Positions 1 through 9,811 of a stretch of 64,000 nt of DNA are shown piece by piece. This DNA is from an uncultured bacterium (GTDB taxonomy: Bacteria; Bacteroidota; Bacteroidia; Bacteroidales; Marinifilaceae): assembly GCA_905216195.1 (NCBI GenBank), contig CAJMSX010000009.1, forward strand, positions 1 through 64,000, read 5' to 3'. The position numbers and the translations under genes were made by a program. The notes under the pieces were generated by a model. It searched no databases. It had not been told where the DNA came from and worked only from the letters and a program-made list of their open reading frames with translations. The stretch's first letter is position 1; the number at the start of each line of letters is the position of its first letter.

Positions 1-1203
1 TATTTTAGAAGCTTCGGCTTTTTCCATCGGGTTACTTACGAAACCGGTCATTTCCGGGCCGGCTGCCGTATCCAATCCGTAAGCCGGTCCCATGAGCAAA
101 TGATCCCGTACATAGTCGTTCACTGGAAAATTCCACCACACATAGGCGGGCCGGCGGATGCGCTTATTGACCCATTCTAGACCTTCCCGGGTGATGTCGG
201 AAATTACCCGGTCGCCCGTCCACATAATCATCACAGAAGGATTGAGCCGCTCTCCCAGAATATCCAGGTAGGTTCCCGGTTTGGGGTCGGACCAGCTTTT
301 GTTGTACTGAGTAGGGCACATCAGCAGGGGAGTGACGCCCTCATGAGTTTTTACGAAGTGATCGTCCAGGTAATTGAGTAATTCCGCCTGACGGTTCGGA
401 TCGGTTCCTTCCCCGGAAATATCATCGAAAAAAACGGCGAAGGAACGTACGCCCAGTTCGTACATTTTTTCGAACTTATTCAACAGATTCTGGCGGTCTT
501 CTTCATTCCAGCGGATGTCCTGACCGGGGTGGATCGCCCATACAAAATCCACTTTATTAGCGCCGGAAATGCGAACCAGTTCCTGAATACGGGCAGCTTC
601 TTCCGCCGGATAAGGCTTCCGCCAGTTGGGTGAGCTGTGGTAGGGATCGTCTTTCGGACCGTAGATGTAAGTATTCAGTTTGTTTTGTCCGTAAAACTGA
701 AGTTGACGGATGCGGTCGTCGTGACTCCAGGGTTGTCCGTAAAATCCTTCGACCACTCCGCGGTAGGTGACCGTAGGAAAGTCGGTGATTTCGGTTTCCG
801 GTAGCCGGTTGTCCTGAAGCAATTGGGCCAGAGTTTGCAGGGCATAAAAAGTGCCGCGTTCATCCTGTCCGGCGATTACCGTTTTTTCCGGTGTGACCGA
901 AAGGTAGTAGCCCCCCGGTTTTGAGGGAATGAGGGCAGCGTATTTTCGAACGGCCTTGTCATTTTTCTCTCCGATATAAATTTTGTATCCTCTTTTTTTA
1001 TCGGATATCTTTATCAACTGGCGTAGTAACCGGACAGCATCGGGATCGGCCTCTTTTTCTCCGATAAGAACCGACGGGCGGTCCAGGGTAATGAACTGTT
1101 CTCCGTCCTGTCGGAATTGAGGATGAGGAAAGACGGGGATGTTTTGTCCGAAGGAATTACCCGGAACTACCAAAAGAAGTAACATTAAAACAAGCATGTA
1201 CAT
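1..1203 (-). CDS. GH84 family beta-N-acetylglucosaminidase, N-terminal part
   Basis: Exported glycosidase that removes terminal beta-linked GlcNAc from glycoproteins or mucin-type glycans. The frame is open for 401 codons from an ATG at 1203 to the window edge, so the C-terminal part is missing. It starts with a signal peptide (VLMLLLLVVPGNSFGQ), then a GH20b-like N-terminal domain, then the GH84 barrel with the catalytic aspartate pair in FFDDISGEG, followed by MCPTQYNKSW and MWTGDRVISDI, all typical of the Bacteroides thetaiotaomicron O-GlcNAcase-like enzymes. A second in-frame ATG lies two codons downstream (1197). Substrate-assisted catalysis is family knowledge; the natural substrate is inferred. 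Confidence 0.9.
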   Translation of the reverse strand, partial: MYMLVLMLLLLVVPGNSFGQNIPVFPHPQFRQDGEQFITLDRPSVLIGEKEADPDAVRLLRQLIKISDKKRGYKIYIGEKNDKAVRKYAALIPSKPGGYYLSVTPEKTVIAGQDERGTFYALQTLAQLLQDNRLPETEITDFPTVTYRGVVEGFYGQPWSHDDRIRQLQFYGQNKLNTYIYGPKDDPYHSSPNWRKPYPAEEAARIQELVRISGANKVDFVWAIHPGQDIRWNEEDRQNLLNKFEKMYELGVRSFAVFFDDISGEGTDPNRQAELLNYLDDHFVKTHEGVTPLLMCPTQYNKSWSDPKPGTYLDILGERLNPSVMIMWTGDRVISDITREGLEWVNKRIRRPAYVWWNFPVNDYVRDHLLMGPAYGLDTAAGPEMTGFVSNPMEKAEASKI

Positions 1204-1291
1204 AAGCGAATATTTTTGTTAATCGAAAATCGGACTTCAAAGATATTAAAAAAAATATAAAATAGAAATGGGCCGGGCTTGCCGGAAGGAC

Positions 1292-1323
1292 GAAAAAAAC
1301 GGGACAGAAATTTCCGTCCCGTC
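1292..1323 (-). terminator. Rho-independent terminator after the P5C dehydrogenase gene
   Basis: A perfect 7-bp stem ACGGGAC (1299-1305) / GTCCCGT (1316-1322) is followed, in the minus direction, by a run of T. It lies 21 nt past the stop codon of the gene at 1344-2975. Confidence 0.8.
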
Positions 1324-1343
1324 TTTATAGAAAATAGAAAAGG

Positions 1344-2975
1344 TTATTCTTCCAGGAAATTCGGATACATGTAATCCGTAGCCGGAACGAAAGTCTCCTT
1401 GATGGTTTGGGGAGAGGTCCAGCGTAATAAGTTCAGTACGGAACCCGCTTTGTCATTCGTACCCGAGGCCCGGCCTCCGCCGAAAGGTTGTTGGTCTACT
1501 ACAGCTCCGGTCGGCTTGTCGTTGATATAAAAATTCCCCGCGGTATGCGTCAGACGTTCCGTCATTTTTTCTATATTGGCCCGGCTTTGGGAGAAAATCG
1601 CTCCCGTGAGGGCATAGGTAGAAGTTGCATCCAGAATATCCAGGGTTTCGTCTACCTGATCGGGTTCATATACATATACGGTGAGCACCGGACCGAATAA
1701 TTCTTCCTGCATGGTAATGTAGTCGGGTTTTTTGGCTAAGATAACCGTCGGATAAATAAAATAGCCTTCCGACTTGTCGTATTTACCGCCTAGGATTACT
1801 TCAGCATCCGGAGAAGCTTTTGCTTCATCTATGGCTTTAGCCAATTTGTCAAAGGAGTCTTCGTCAATCACGGCATTTACGAAATTGGTGAAGTCTTCCA
1901 CTCCTCCCACTTTGATTTTAGCCAGGTCTTCTTCCACGTATTTCTTCACGTCCGGCCAGATGTTAGAAGGTATATAAGCCCGGGAAGCCGCCGAACATTT
2001 CTGTCCCTGATACTCGAAGGCACCCCGGACCATGGCGGTAGCTACTTGTTTGGCAGGAGCCGTAGGATCGGCGAAAATATAGTCCTTTCCTCCGGTTTCC
2101 CCTACGATACGCGGATAAGTACGATATTTGGCAATATTTTTTACGATATTGGTCCATACGCTGTTAAATACGCCCGTAGAACCCGTAAAATGTATACCGG
2201 CAAAATCTTTACTGCTCAGAATTACTTCGGAAGCGGCCGGTCCGGAACAATATACCAGATTGATAACTCCGTCGGGCAGACCGGCTTCTTTTAATATTTT
2301 CATGATCAGGTGGGCGGAGTATACGGCAGTTTTGGACGGTTTCCATACGCATACATTCCCCATCAGCACGGGAGCTCCCGGTAAATTACCGGCAATAGAC
2401 GTAAAGTTGAAAGGAGTCAGCGCAAAAATAAATCCTTCCATCGGACGCCATACGGTACGATCCCAGATGCCGGCAGCCGAATTCGGTTGCATGTGGTAGA
2501 TTTCGTACATATTCTTTACGTTGAAACGATAAAAATCGGCCAACTCCGCTACACAGTCGATTTCGGCCTGGAAGGCGTTTTTAGATTGCCCCAGCATGGT
2601 TACGGCATTCATGAGATACCGGTAAGGACCGGCTATCAGTTCCGCAGCTTTTAAAAAGATTGCCGCCCGGCTTTCCCAGTTCATCTTTTCCCAGGCCGGT
2701 TTCGCTTTCATAGCCGCATCGATCGCCAGCTGTACGTGGGAAGCATCTCCCTGATGGTAATGACCCAGCAAGTGTTTGTGTTCATGAGGAGGCCGGATAT
2801 CCATTAATTTGCCGGTACGAACTTCTTTACCGTCTATAATCATCGGCAGGTCCACCACGGTATTTTTTACTTCTGCCAGTTTTTCTTTCAATGCTTTACG
2901 CTCGGGAGAACCCGGTGCATAACTTTTTACCGGTTCATTGGTAATGTTAGGTAATCTGTAAACTCCTTTGGACAT
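1344..2975 (-). CDS. pruA: L-glutamate gamma-semialdehyde (1-pyrroline-5-carboxylate) dehydrogenase
   Basis: Oxidises glutamate semialdehyde to glutamate with NAD+, the second step of proline degradation, in the cytosol. The 543-residue protein is a full-length aldehyde dehydrogenase with the cofactor-side motif FTGSTGVF, the catalytic glutamate region VGETGGKDYIFAD and the catalytic cysteine in YQGQKCSAASR. Length and order match the stand-alone P5CDH of Bacteroidota rather than a PutA fusion. No proline dehydrogenase is adjacent. It is monocistronic, with its own terminator and a probable -7 box upstream. Confidence 0.93.
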   Translation of the reverse strand: MSKGVYRLPNITNEPVKSYAPGSPERKALKEKLAEVKNTVVDLPMIIDGKEVRTGKLMDIRPPHEHKHLLGHYHQGDASHVQLAIDAAMKAKPAWEKMNWESRAAIFLKAAELIAGPYRYLMNAVTMLGQSKNAFQAEIDCVAELADFYRFNVKNMYEIYHMQPNSAAGIWDRTVWRPMEGFIFALTPFNFTSIAGNLPGAPVLMGNVCVWKPSKTAVYSAHLIMKILKEAGLPDGVINLVYCSGPAASEVILSSKDFAGIHFTGSTGVFNSVWTNIVKNIAKYRTYPRIVGETGGKDYIFADPTAPAKQVATAMVRGAFEYQGQKCSAASRAYIPSNIWPDVKKYVEEDLAKIKVGGVEDFTNFVNAVIDEDSFDKLAKAIDEAKASPDAEVILGGKYDKSEGYFIYPTVILAKKPDYITMQEELFGPVLTVYVYEPDQVDETLDILDATSTYALTGAIFSQSRANIEKMTERLTHTAGNFYINDKPTGAVVDQQPFGGGRASGTNDKAGSVLNLLRWTSPQTIKETFVPATDYMYPNFLEE

Positions 2976-3027
2976 AGCTTGTATGAATTAAATGTTAGAT
3001 TAAGAATTAGATTATTATTATGGCCTA

Positions 3028-3035
3028 CAAATATA
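3028..3035 (-). promoter_or_regulatory. Probable -7 promoter box for the P5C dehydrogenase gene
   Basis: Read on the minus strand this is TATATTTG, an exact match to the Bacteroidota TAnnTTTG box, about 50 nt before the start codon. No TTTG -33 box at the usual spacing was found. Confidence 0.4.
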
Positions 3036-3131
3036 AAAATATTTGCCAGAAAAAAAATATGACAAATGACAGGTTTTGAAAAGCAGGAACAAAAAGTAAA
3101 AGCAGAAATACGGAAAACGCCGCTTTGTTTA

Positions 3132-3139
3132 TATCTTTG
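3132..3139 (+). promoter_or_regulatory. Probable -7 promoter box for the ABC-F gene
   Basis: TATCTTTG matches TAnnTTTG exactly and lies about 40 nt before the ATG at 3181. A convincing -33 box is absent. Confidence 0.45.
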
Positions 3140-3180
3140 TGCCCGGGTAATCCATTTAATTCGAGGTTTGAATTTATTTT

Positions 3181-5133
3181 ATGATATCGGTAAATAGTGT
3201 AAGTGTAGTTTTCGGAGGTTTCTATCTGTTGGATTCGGTTTCTTTTCTGATCAATAAGAAAGATCGTATCGGTCTGACGGGACGGAACGGGGCGGGAAAA
3301 TCGACTTTGTTGAAGATGCTGGCCCGGTTGCAACAACCGTCTGAAGGAAATATAACGATGGCTTCTTCGGTGCGGTTGGGGTATTTACCACAGACGATGG
3401 TGTATGAGGATGGAAATACGGTCCGGCAGGAAGCGGAAAAAGCTTTTTCGGATCTGTTTGCGCTGAGGGATGAAGTGGATCGTTTGAACGCCCGTTTAGC
3501 CGAACGGGAAGATTACGAATCAGAAGGATATATCCGCTTATTGGATCAAATCAATGAGAAAACCGAACAGTTAAGCATGCGGGGAGAAGGAAATGTGAAC
3601 GGGGAAATCGAAGTGGTGCTGAAAGGTCTGGGATTTACCGGAGCTGATCTGGATCGCCGCTGCGAAGAGTTCAGCGGAGGATGGCGTATGCGTATTGAGC
3701 TGGCGAAGATTTTGTTGTCCCGGCCCGATCTGTTTTTGCTTGACGAGCCTACCAATCATTTGGACATCGAATCCATTTCCTGGTTGGAGTCCTTTCTGCA
3801 AACTTATCCGGGGGCTGTCGTCCTGGTGTCTCACGACCGGGCTTTTCTGGATAATGTCACTACCCGTACCCTGGAGATTTCTTTGGGCAAAATATATGAT
3901 TATAAGGTTCCGTACACCAAATATACGGAATTGCGTAAAGAACGGGTGGAGCAGCAATGGCGGGCTTATCAGAATCAGCAAAAACAAATCAGGGATACGG
4001 AGGCGTTTATTGATCGTTTCCGGTATAAAGCGACGAAATCCGTCCAGGTTCAATCACGTATCAAACAGTTGGAGAAACTCGAAAGGATAGAAGTCGAACC
4101 GGAAGATTCCGCCCGGATTACTATCCGGTTTCAGCCGGCTGTACGTTCAGGAGAGGTGGTGATAAACGGCCGGGCCTTGTGTAAGTCTTACGGAGAGAAA
4201 AACGTTCTGAAAGAAGTGGATATCGATATACTGAGAGGAGAAAAAGTCGCTTTCGTGGGGAAAAACGGAGAGGGAAAATCTACCCTGGTCCGGATGATCA
4301 TGAATGAAATCCCTTATGAGGGGGTATTGAAGATCGGACATAATGTGAATATCGGTTATTTCGCACAGAATCAGGCGAACCTGTTGGATACGGAACTGAC
4401 GGTACTCGATACTGTAGACCGGGTAGCCGTAGGGGAAATCCGGAAAAAAATACGGGATATACTGGGGGCTTTTCTGTTTTCCGGTGAAGAGGTGGAGAAA
4501 AAGGTAGGGGTATTGTCGGGAGGAGAACGTACCCGTTTGGCTATGGTGCGCTTGTTGCTGGAGCCTTATAATGTGCTGATTCTGGATGAACCTACCAATC
4601 ATCTGGATATGCGTACGAAGGATATATTGAAAGACGCTTTGAAGAATTTTGAGGGAACGGTGATCGTCGTGTCACACGACCGTGATTTTCTGAATGGACT
4701 GGCGGATAAAGTTTATGAATTTGCCGATCACCGGGTCAAGGAATATCTGGGCGGGGTGAGTGATTTTCTGGCTGCCAAAAAGATCGCCTGTTTCCGGGAA
4801 TACGAACAGTTCCGGAGGAAGCGGGGAGAGAAGAAAGGTAGCGGAGAGATGCCGGAAAAAGAAAATGAAGAAAATGCCGGAAAGCTTTCTTTTGAAGAAC
4901 GCAAACAGCAAAACCGGGAAATCCGGAAGGCCGGACAAAAGGTAGAAAGTATAGAAAAGGAAATATCCCGCTTGGAAGAAGAAATGGGGAAACTGGAGGA
5001 AGAGATGGCCGGAGGGAAGGTGGATGAGCGGTTGTATAAAAATTACGACGAATCGAAAAAAAGGCTGGACTCCCTTCTGCAAGAATGGGAAGATGCCCAT
5101 GAAATCCTGGAAGGATTGAAAAATAGAAATTAA
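3181..5133 (+). CDS. ABC-F family ATP-binding protein
   Basis: Soluble tandem ABC ATPase without membrane domains; ABC-F proteins act on the ribosome in translation, rescue or antibiotic protection. 650 residues. First cassette: Walker A GRNGAGKST near residue 34, signature FSGGW near 164, Walker B LLDEPTNHLD near 186. Second cassette: Walker A GKNGEGKST near 359, LSGGER near 445, LILDEPTNHLD near 466. A charged linker (about 245-310) joins them. The last 90 residues form a coiled coil rich in E and K, as in Uup/YdiF types. No neighbouring resistance gene points to a protection role, so a housekeeping function is more likely. Confidence 0.92.
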   Translation: MISVNSVSVVFGGFYLLDSVSFLINKKDRIGLTGRNGAGKSTLLKMLARLQQPSEGNITMASSVRLGYLPQTMVYEDGNTVRQEAEKAFSDLFALRDEVDRLNARLAEREDYESEGYIRLLDQINEKTEQLSMRGEGNVNGEIEVVLKGLGFTGADLDRRCEEFSGGWRMRIELAKILLSRPDLFLLDEPTNHLDIESISWLESFLQTYPGAVVLVSHDRAFLDNVTTRTLEISLGKIYDYKVPYTKYTELRKERVEQQWRAYQNQQKQIRDTEAFIDRFRYKATKSVQVQSRIKQLEKLERIEVEPEDSARITIRFQPAVRSGEVVINGRALCKSYGEKNVLKEVDIDILRGEKVAFVGKNGEGKSTLVRMIMNEIPYEGVLKIGHNVNIGYFAQNQANLLDTELTVLDTVDRVAVGEIRKKIRDILGAFLFSGEEVEKKVGVLSGGERTRLAMVRLLLEPYNVLILDEPTNHLDMRTKDILKDALKNFEGTVIVVSHDRDFLNGLADKVYEFADHRVKEYLGGVSDFLAAKKIACFREYEQFRRKRGEKKGSGEMPEKENEENAGKLSFEERKQQNREIRKAGQKVESIEKEISRLEEEMGKLEEEMAGGKVDERLYKNYDESKKRLDSLLQEWEDAHEILEGLKNRN

Positions 5134-5201
5134 TATTACGGTAAATCTGTGACGAGAGCATTGTTTTAAAGAGAAAGAGGAGGCCGTTAAACGATAAGAT
5201 T

Positions 5202-5945
5202 ATGGCAAAATACAAACAGGAATGTATATTCGGAATCCGGACGGTTATCGAAGCGATTCAGGACGGAAAAGAAGTGGATAAAGTCATGCTCAAACAGGGA
5301 GTGAAAGGCGAATTGTTCCAAAATCTTTTCGGGTTGCTCCGGGAAAAGGACATTCCTTTTCAGTACGTGCCCGATGAGTTTTTCCGGGCTTTTGCCGATC
5401 GGAATCATCAGGGCGTTTTGGCAGAAATTTCACCGGTGGCTTACCGGGATATCGAGGAGGTGTTGAACGAGGTGGAAAACCGGGGAGAGGTGCCTTTTAT
5501 TCTCATCCTGGACCGGATTACGGATGTCCGGAATTTCGGAGCGATTGCCCGGAGTGCCGAGTGCGCCGGAGCGCATGCGATTGTGATTCCCAATAAAAAT
5601 TCGGCAAAAATTTCGTCCGATGCCATTAAAACCTCGGCCGGAGCTTTGTACCATATTCCGGTTTGCCGGATACTGAATTTGAAAAAACTGGTCCGGGAAT
5701 TGAAATTCAACCGGAAAATGGTCGTATACGCCGCTTCTGAGAAGGCAGAGAAACTGTATACTTCGGTAGATCTTACCCTGCCTGTCGCTCTCATTCTGGG
5801 TTCGGAGGACAAAGGAATAGAGGAGGGGTTGTTGAACCTGGCGCACGATAAAATCCGAATTCCTCAGAAAGGACAGATCGAATCTTTAAATGTTTCGGCT
5901 GCAGCCGCCGTCATCCTTTTCGAAGCCGTACGTCAGCGCCCGTAA
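5202..5945 (+). CDS. rlmB: 23S rRNA 2'-O-ribose methyltransferase, TrmH/SpoU family (RlmB-like)
   Basis: Uses S-adenosylmethionine to methylate a ribose in RNA; RlmB members modify G2251 of 23S rRNA. 247 residues: an N-terminal substrate-binding domain (about 1-75, beginning with FGIRTVIEAI) and a SPOUT domain with motif 1 DRITDVRNFGAIARSAECAG, motif 2 LGSEDKGI near residue 199 and motif 3 IPQKGQIESLNVSAA near 220. It follows the ABC-F gene by 68 bp. Its last 13 bp overlap the convergent lptD gene. RlmB is preferred over TrmH because of length and domain layout; the exact target nucleotide is inferred. Confidence 0.88.
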   Translation: MAKYKQECIFGIRTVIEAIQDGKEVDKVMLKQGVKGELFQNLFGLLREKDIPFQYVPDEFFRAFADRNHQGVLAEISPVAYRDIEEVLNEVENRGEVPFILILDRITDVRNFGAIARSAECAGAHAIVIPNKNSAKISSDAIKTSAGALYHIPVCRILNLKKLVRELKFNRKMVVYAASEKAEKLYTSVDLTLPVALILGSEDKGIEEGLLNLAHDKIRIPQKGQIESLNVSAAAAVILFEAVRQRP

Positions 5946-8581
5946 GTGCCTGTATCGTACCAGGATTCTCTTTTAGTCAGTTTCAGATCCCGTAACAGAC
6001 TGGATTTGACATTGATCTGAAAATTATAAGATTGGTGGGTCCCGAAAGGGATACAGGAAAAGGTCATATCCCAGCAGTGCAGGTCGCGGGTGACATTGAA
6101 ACTGGTGGCCGTCACTTCGTGGTTGTCGAAATCGTAACCCGTACTGAATCCGAGTTTCCATTTCTGGGTCAGGGAGAAATCACCGTTAATGCGTAGCATT
6201 TGAGTCAATGTGGAGCTGACAACCGGTTTTTTGGCTCCGGGGACCGGGTTTTTGCTGTAAGATTTTGCATAGGAGAGATTGTAATCCACATTGAATGACC
6301 AAGGGACGTCGAAGTCCATATAATGATCGTAGAATCCTCCTACCAGGTCATTCTTCTTTTCCCGGTTTTGTCCGTTGTCCGACGAAAACTGAAAACCGCT
6401 GGTCAGGGTCACATTTGTCAAACGGCCCAGGCCTCCGTTGTATTTGTTGATTCGTTGGGCATCAGCATTGATGGCATACGGATCGATCGTTGCCGATAAA
6501 TCCAGGTTGACTTTATTATTGAATACTTTGGTTCGGGCCGTCAGGCGGATCCTGTCCCAATTCATGGAATCGGCGAAAATATAATAACTGGTAGCCAGCC
6601 TGAAACTCTCCAGAAGCTTGATTTTTTTAAATTCTTCATTTCCGGTGGTGTCTTTATCGTTGCGCACTTTCATTTCCAGGTTGTTGTCGATGCTGATACT
6701 GACCGTTCCCGACGATTTTTCCACTCCGGAAGGAACGCTGTAAATTTTGTTTTCAAAAATGGAGTAGTGCTGTGCAGCCCCGTCTCCGTCCAGGTATACT
6801 TTTTCGTATTTGCTTTTCTTTACCCCCATTTTCGGAGAATAGGAGACGGAGACGCTCGGACGGATCACATGCCGGATGGCGTGGATTTTGCTGTTGGGCT
6901 TGAACATATACATACCGTAAATAGTGGGGTTGTAAGCCAATTGAACGCTTCCCCGGTAATTGTGGGCGTAATGCAAACCGTAATTGGTGTCCACTTTCAC
7001 ATATCCGCCTTTGTCGTAGGCAGTGTCCGATACCCAGTTTTTTTCGATCGCGCTGAGAAAAAGTACTCCGTCATACTGGAAAGAAGGAGTCAGGGATACA
7101 TCCTTGATAACATTGATCGTCGTACTGAGAGGAATGGAGTGTTTAAACCCGTTTTGCCAGTCTTTGACAAAAGAAGATTTGAACAGCAGGTCTTCTTGCG
7201 TCTGAATACTGTTTCTCAGTTCGGCCGTATAGGAGATACCGATGTTATCGTACCATTTCAGGTCGCCCGATTTCCCTTTCTTCCGCAGGGGATAAATCTG
7301 CGTCATCCGGAAGTTTACGTTCGGCAAGGTAATCGAAATGGAGGAATCCCGGCTGTTTTGATTGTGGTTGAAGGCCATCGTGAGGCTGAACGGCCGGTCG
7401 GGCCATTTTTTGCTCCAGGAAATACTGGATTGTTTTCGTTGGTTGGCAATATCGTTGATATTGGTCGAATTGTAGTAATTCTGATTGGCGGACGACATAT
7501 CCACCGAAGCGGAAAAAGTACTGTAAGGATTGGCTTTCGCATCCTGGGCATGCGTCCAGCGGATCGACCAGTCATTGGATTCCGAATAGTCGGGAAGGCC
7601 TTTTTCGCTGGTGTGATTCCGGCTCATGGAGAAATTGAGATTACCGTTGAATTTATACCTTTTCCGGTAGTTGGAAATCAGGTTGGCTCCCCAGGAACCG
7701 TTGGTATAGATATCACCGGTAACCGAAAGGTCGATATAATCGCTGATTGCCCAGTAATAACCTCCGTTTTTCAGGTTAAAACCGCGCATTCTTTCCTCTC
7801 CGTAAGTGGGCATGATCACCCCGGATGTTCCTTTTTTCGTAATCGGAAAAAAAGCGAAAGGTACGGCAATAGGTAAAGGCACGTCTTCTATTACCAGGTT
7901 GGAAAAGCCGGCAATCACCTTTTTGTCTTTGATCATTTTGGCTTTGTTCATCCGGATATAAAAGTGCGGATGATCGTGATGATCGCAGGTGGTATACCAA
8001 CCATCCCTGACACAGTAGATGGAATCGGATAACCGTTTGGTTAATTTTCCCTGTACATATCCTTCCCCCTCCTGAGTAATGATTTCCTTGACAAAACCTT
8101 TGCCCGTATCGAAATTATAACGCAGTTCCAGACTTTCGAATTCCTGATTGCCGTCTTTGAATTTCGGTTTACCGATCAATACCCCGGCCGTATCCGGTAA
8201 GCCGGATGCAAAAGCCTCCTTCTTGTCCATATCCAGTTCGATAAACTGGGCATTCAGCTCGGTAGTCAGGTATTTGACGGTAGCATTTCCATATAAAAAT
8301 ACCTTTTTCTGATCGATGGAAAACCTTACGGAATCTTCCGAATTATAGGAAATAATGTCTTCGAACAAAGGTTTCTCCTTCACTACCGTGTCGGAACTGA
8401 CTGTATCCGTGGTGACCGTGTCTTTTACAATAGTGAGGGTTTCTCTTTCGACATGCCCCCTTTTTTTAAGGTATAGAGAATCCGCTTTTTCTTGTGCAGA
8501 AAGACTTCCGGCAGAAAATACCATCCACATAAAAATGGCGCCGAAGGTAATAAATTGGGATATATATTCTCTAATTTGCAA
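5933..8581 (-). CDS. lptD: LPS-assembly outer-membrane protein LptD
   Basis: Outer-membrane beta-barrel that inserts lipopolysaccharide into the outer leaflet. 882 residues with a signal peptide ending SLSAQ, an N-terminal OstA-like beta-jellyroll (about 70-230, with YNSEDSVRFSI and LFKSSF-type repeats further on), the conserved PITKKGTSGVIMPTYGEERMRGF segment near 250-275 (split here into two short motifs: KKGTSGVIMP and GEERMRGF), and a long barrel of alternating strands. The protein ends in a barrel strand. It overlaps the end of rlmB by 13 bp on the opposite strand. A -7-like box (TACATTTG on the minus strand) lies at 8639-8646. Confidence 0.85.
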   Translation of the reverse strand: MQIREYISQFITFGAIFMWMVFSAGSLSAQEKADSLYLKKRGHVERETLTIVKDTVTTDTVSSDTVVKEKPLFEDIISYNSEDSVRFSIDQKKVFLYGNATVKYLTTELNAQFIELDMDKKEAFASGLPDTAGVLIGKPKFKDGNQEFESLELRYNFDTGKGFVKEIITQEGEGYVQGKLTKRLSDSIYCVRDGWYTTCDHHDHPHFYIRMNKAKMIKDKKVIAGFSNLVIEDVPLPIAVPFAFFPITKKGTSGVIMPTYGEERMRGFNLKNGGYYWAISDYIDLSVTGDIYTNGSWGANLISNYRKRYKFNGNLNFSMSRNHTSEKGLPDYSESNDWSIRWTHAQDAKANPYSTFSASVDMSSANQNYYNSTNINDIANQRKQSSISWSKKWPDRPFSLTMAFNHNQNSRDSSISITLPNVNFRMTQIYPLRKKGKSGDLKWYDNIGISYTAELRNSIQTQEDLLFKSSFVKDWQNGFKHSIPLSTTINVIKDVSLTPSFQYDGVLFLSAIEKNWVSDTAYDKGGYVKVDTNYGLHYAHNYRGSVQLAYNPTIYGMYMFKPNSKIHAIRHVIRPSVSVSYSPKMGVKKSKYEKVYLDGDGAAQHYSIFENKIYSVPSGVEKSSGTVSISIDNNLEMKVRNDKDTTGNEEFKKIKLLESFRLATSYYIFADSMNWDRIRLTARTKVFNNKVNLDLSATIDPYAINADAQRINKYNGGLGRLTNVTLTSGFQFSSDNGQNREKKNDLVGGFYDHYMDFDVPWSFNVDYNLSYAKSYSKNPVPGAKKPVVSSTLTQMLRINGDFSLTQKWKLGFSTGYDFDNHEVTATSFNVTRDLHCWDMTFSCIPFGTHQSYNFQINVKSSLLRDLKLTKRESWYDTGTYGR

Positions 8582-8698
8582 TTTATTATATTATTTTTGT
8601 ATTGAAATAATTGCCGTTAGCTTCCTGTTTACGGAGGGCAAATGTAAGAAATATTGACTGTTAATACTCATTATTCTTTTTAAAAAGTTTTAAATATC

Positions 8699-9811
8699 AT
8701 GATAATTCGATACGGAGCCGGTGGAATTTTGTTGGTATTTTTTATTTTCTTTTTTCCCCGAGTGACAGATGGACAGGAGGATATCGGGAAGATCAGGTGT
8801 ATTTGCATAGATCCGGGACATGGAGGACGGGATCCCGGCTGTATAGGTAAGAAAGGCTACGAGAAAAATATTACGCTGAGCATGGCGTTGAAGGTGGGGA
8901 AATTGATTAAAGCTCAGAATCCGGATATAAAGGTGGTATATACCCGCGACAAAGATGTACAGGTGGATTTGAACAAAAGAGGGAAAATTGCCAATGCCCA
9001 TAAAGCCGATTTATTTATGTCCATTCACGTAAATGCCGTGAATAATAAGTCCGTAAGGGGAATCGAAACCTATGTGATGGGGTTACATAAGTCGGAGGAG
9101 AACCTGAAGGTGGCTATGAAAGAGAACGCTGCCATTAAATATGAGGACGATTACACCCTGAAATATGCCGGTTTCGACCCGTCGAAGCCGGAATCTTATA
9201 TCATCTTTTCGATGATGCAGAATGTCTATTTGGGGAAGAGCCTCACCTTGGCCGGAGCGGTACAGGAAGAATTGGTGAAGACGACCCGTAAAGTCGACCG
9301 GAGCGTGCGGCAGGCGGGTTATTTGGTGCTGAAAGACGTAGCAATGCCGGCTATACTCGTCGAACTGGGTTTTTTATCCAACCCTGAGGAAGAACGTTTT
9401 TTGCTTTCGCAGGAAGGACAGGAGAAGATGGCTCAGGCCATTGCCCGGGCTTTTAAAGCCTACCGGACCGAAGTGGAGCGCAATTCGGCCGTATTGGTCC
9501 ATCACGAAGAGGCCCATGCGGCTGTTCCGGAACCGAAAGAAGATTTTTATTATGCGGTGCAATTGGCGTCGGCAACCGGACGAATGAGTGATCCCGGTAA
9601 ATTATATAAACCGGAAAAAGTAGGTGAACTGCACATCGGCGGGCGTTACCGCTACTATATCGGAAAATCCGGTGAATATGCAGTGGTGAAGCAAAATTGG
9701 GAAAAAGCCCGCAAAACGGTTAAAGACTGTTTTATTATAGCCGTATATAAAGGAAAATTGATTAATATTGCAGAAGCGAGAAAATTAGAAAAGAAATTTA
9801 AAATAAAATGA
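8699..9811 (+). CDS. N-acetylmuramoyl-L-alanine amidase (Amidase_3, AmiC-like)
   Basis: Zinc amidase that cuts the bond between N-acetylmuramate and L-alanine in peptidoglycan, used in daughter-cell separation. 370 residues: hydrophobic export signal (about 8-22), catalytic domain with the first zinc ligand in CIDPGHGGRDPG near residue 38, the SIHVNA histidine motif, and the catalytic glutamate in LVELGFLSN near 221. The C-terminal 90 residues (YYAVQLAS to LEKKFKIK) resemble a SPOR-type septal peptidoglycan-binding fold. Its stop codon overlaps the start of the MCE gene in an ATGA arrangement, so the two are co-translated. Confidence 0.88.
   Translation: MIIRYGAGGILLVFFIFFFPRVTDGQEDIGKIRCICIDPGHGGRDPGCIGKKGYEKNITLSMALKVGKLIKAQNPDIKVVYTRDKDVQVDLNKRGKIANAHKADLFMSIHVNAVNNKSVRGIETYVMGLHKSEENLKVAMKENAAIKYEDDYTLKYAGFDPSKPESYIIFSMMQNVYLGKSLTLAGAVQEELVKTTRKVDRSVRQAGYLVLKDVAMPAILVELGFLSNPEEERFLLSQEGQEKMAQAIARAFKAYRTEVERNSAVLVHHEEAHAAVPEPKEDFYYAVQLASATGRMSDPGKLYKPEKVGELHIGGRYRYYIGKSGEYAVVKQNWEKARKTVKDCFIIAVYKGKLINIAEARKLEKKFKIK

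Noticed and set aside
6767..7876. Long plus-strand open frame (369 codons) opposite lptD
   Set aside because: It mirrors the coding strand of lptD, has no domain and no upstream signals; typical shadow of a GC-patterned gene.
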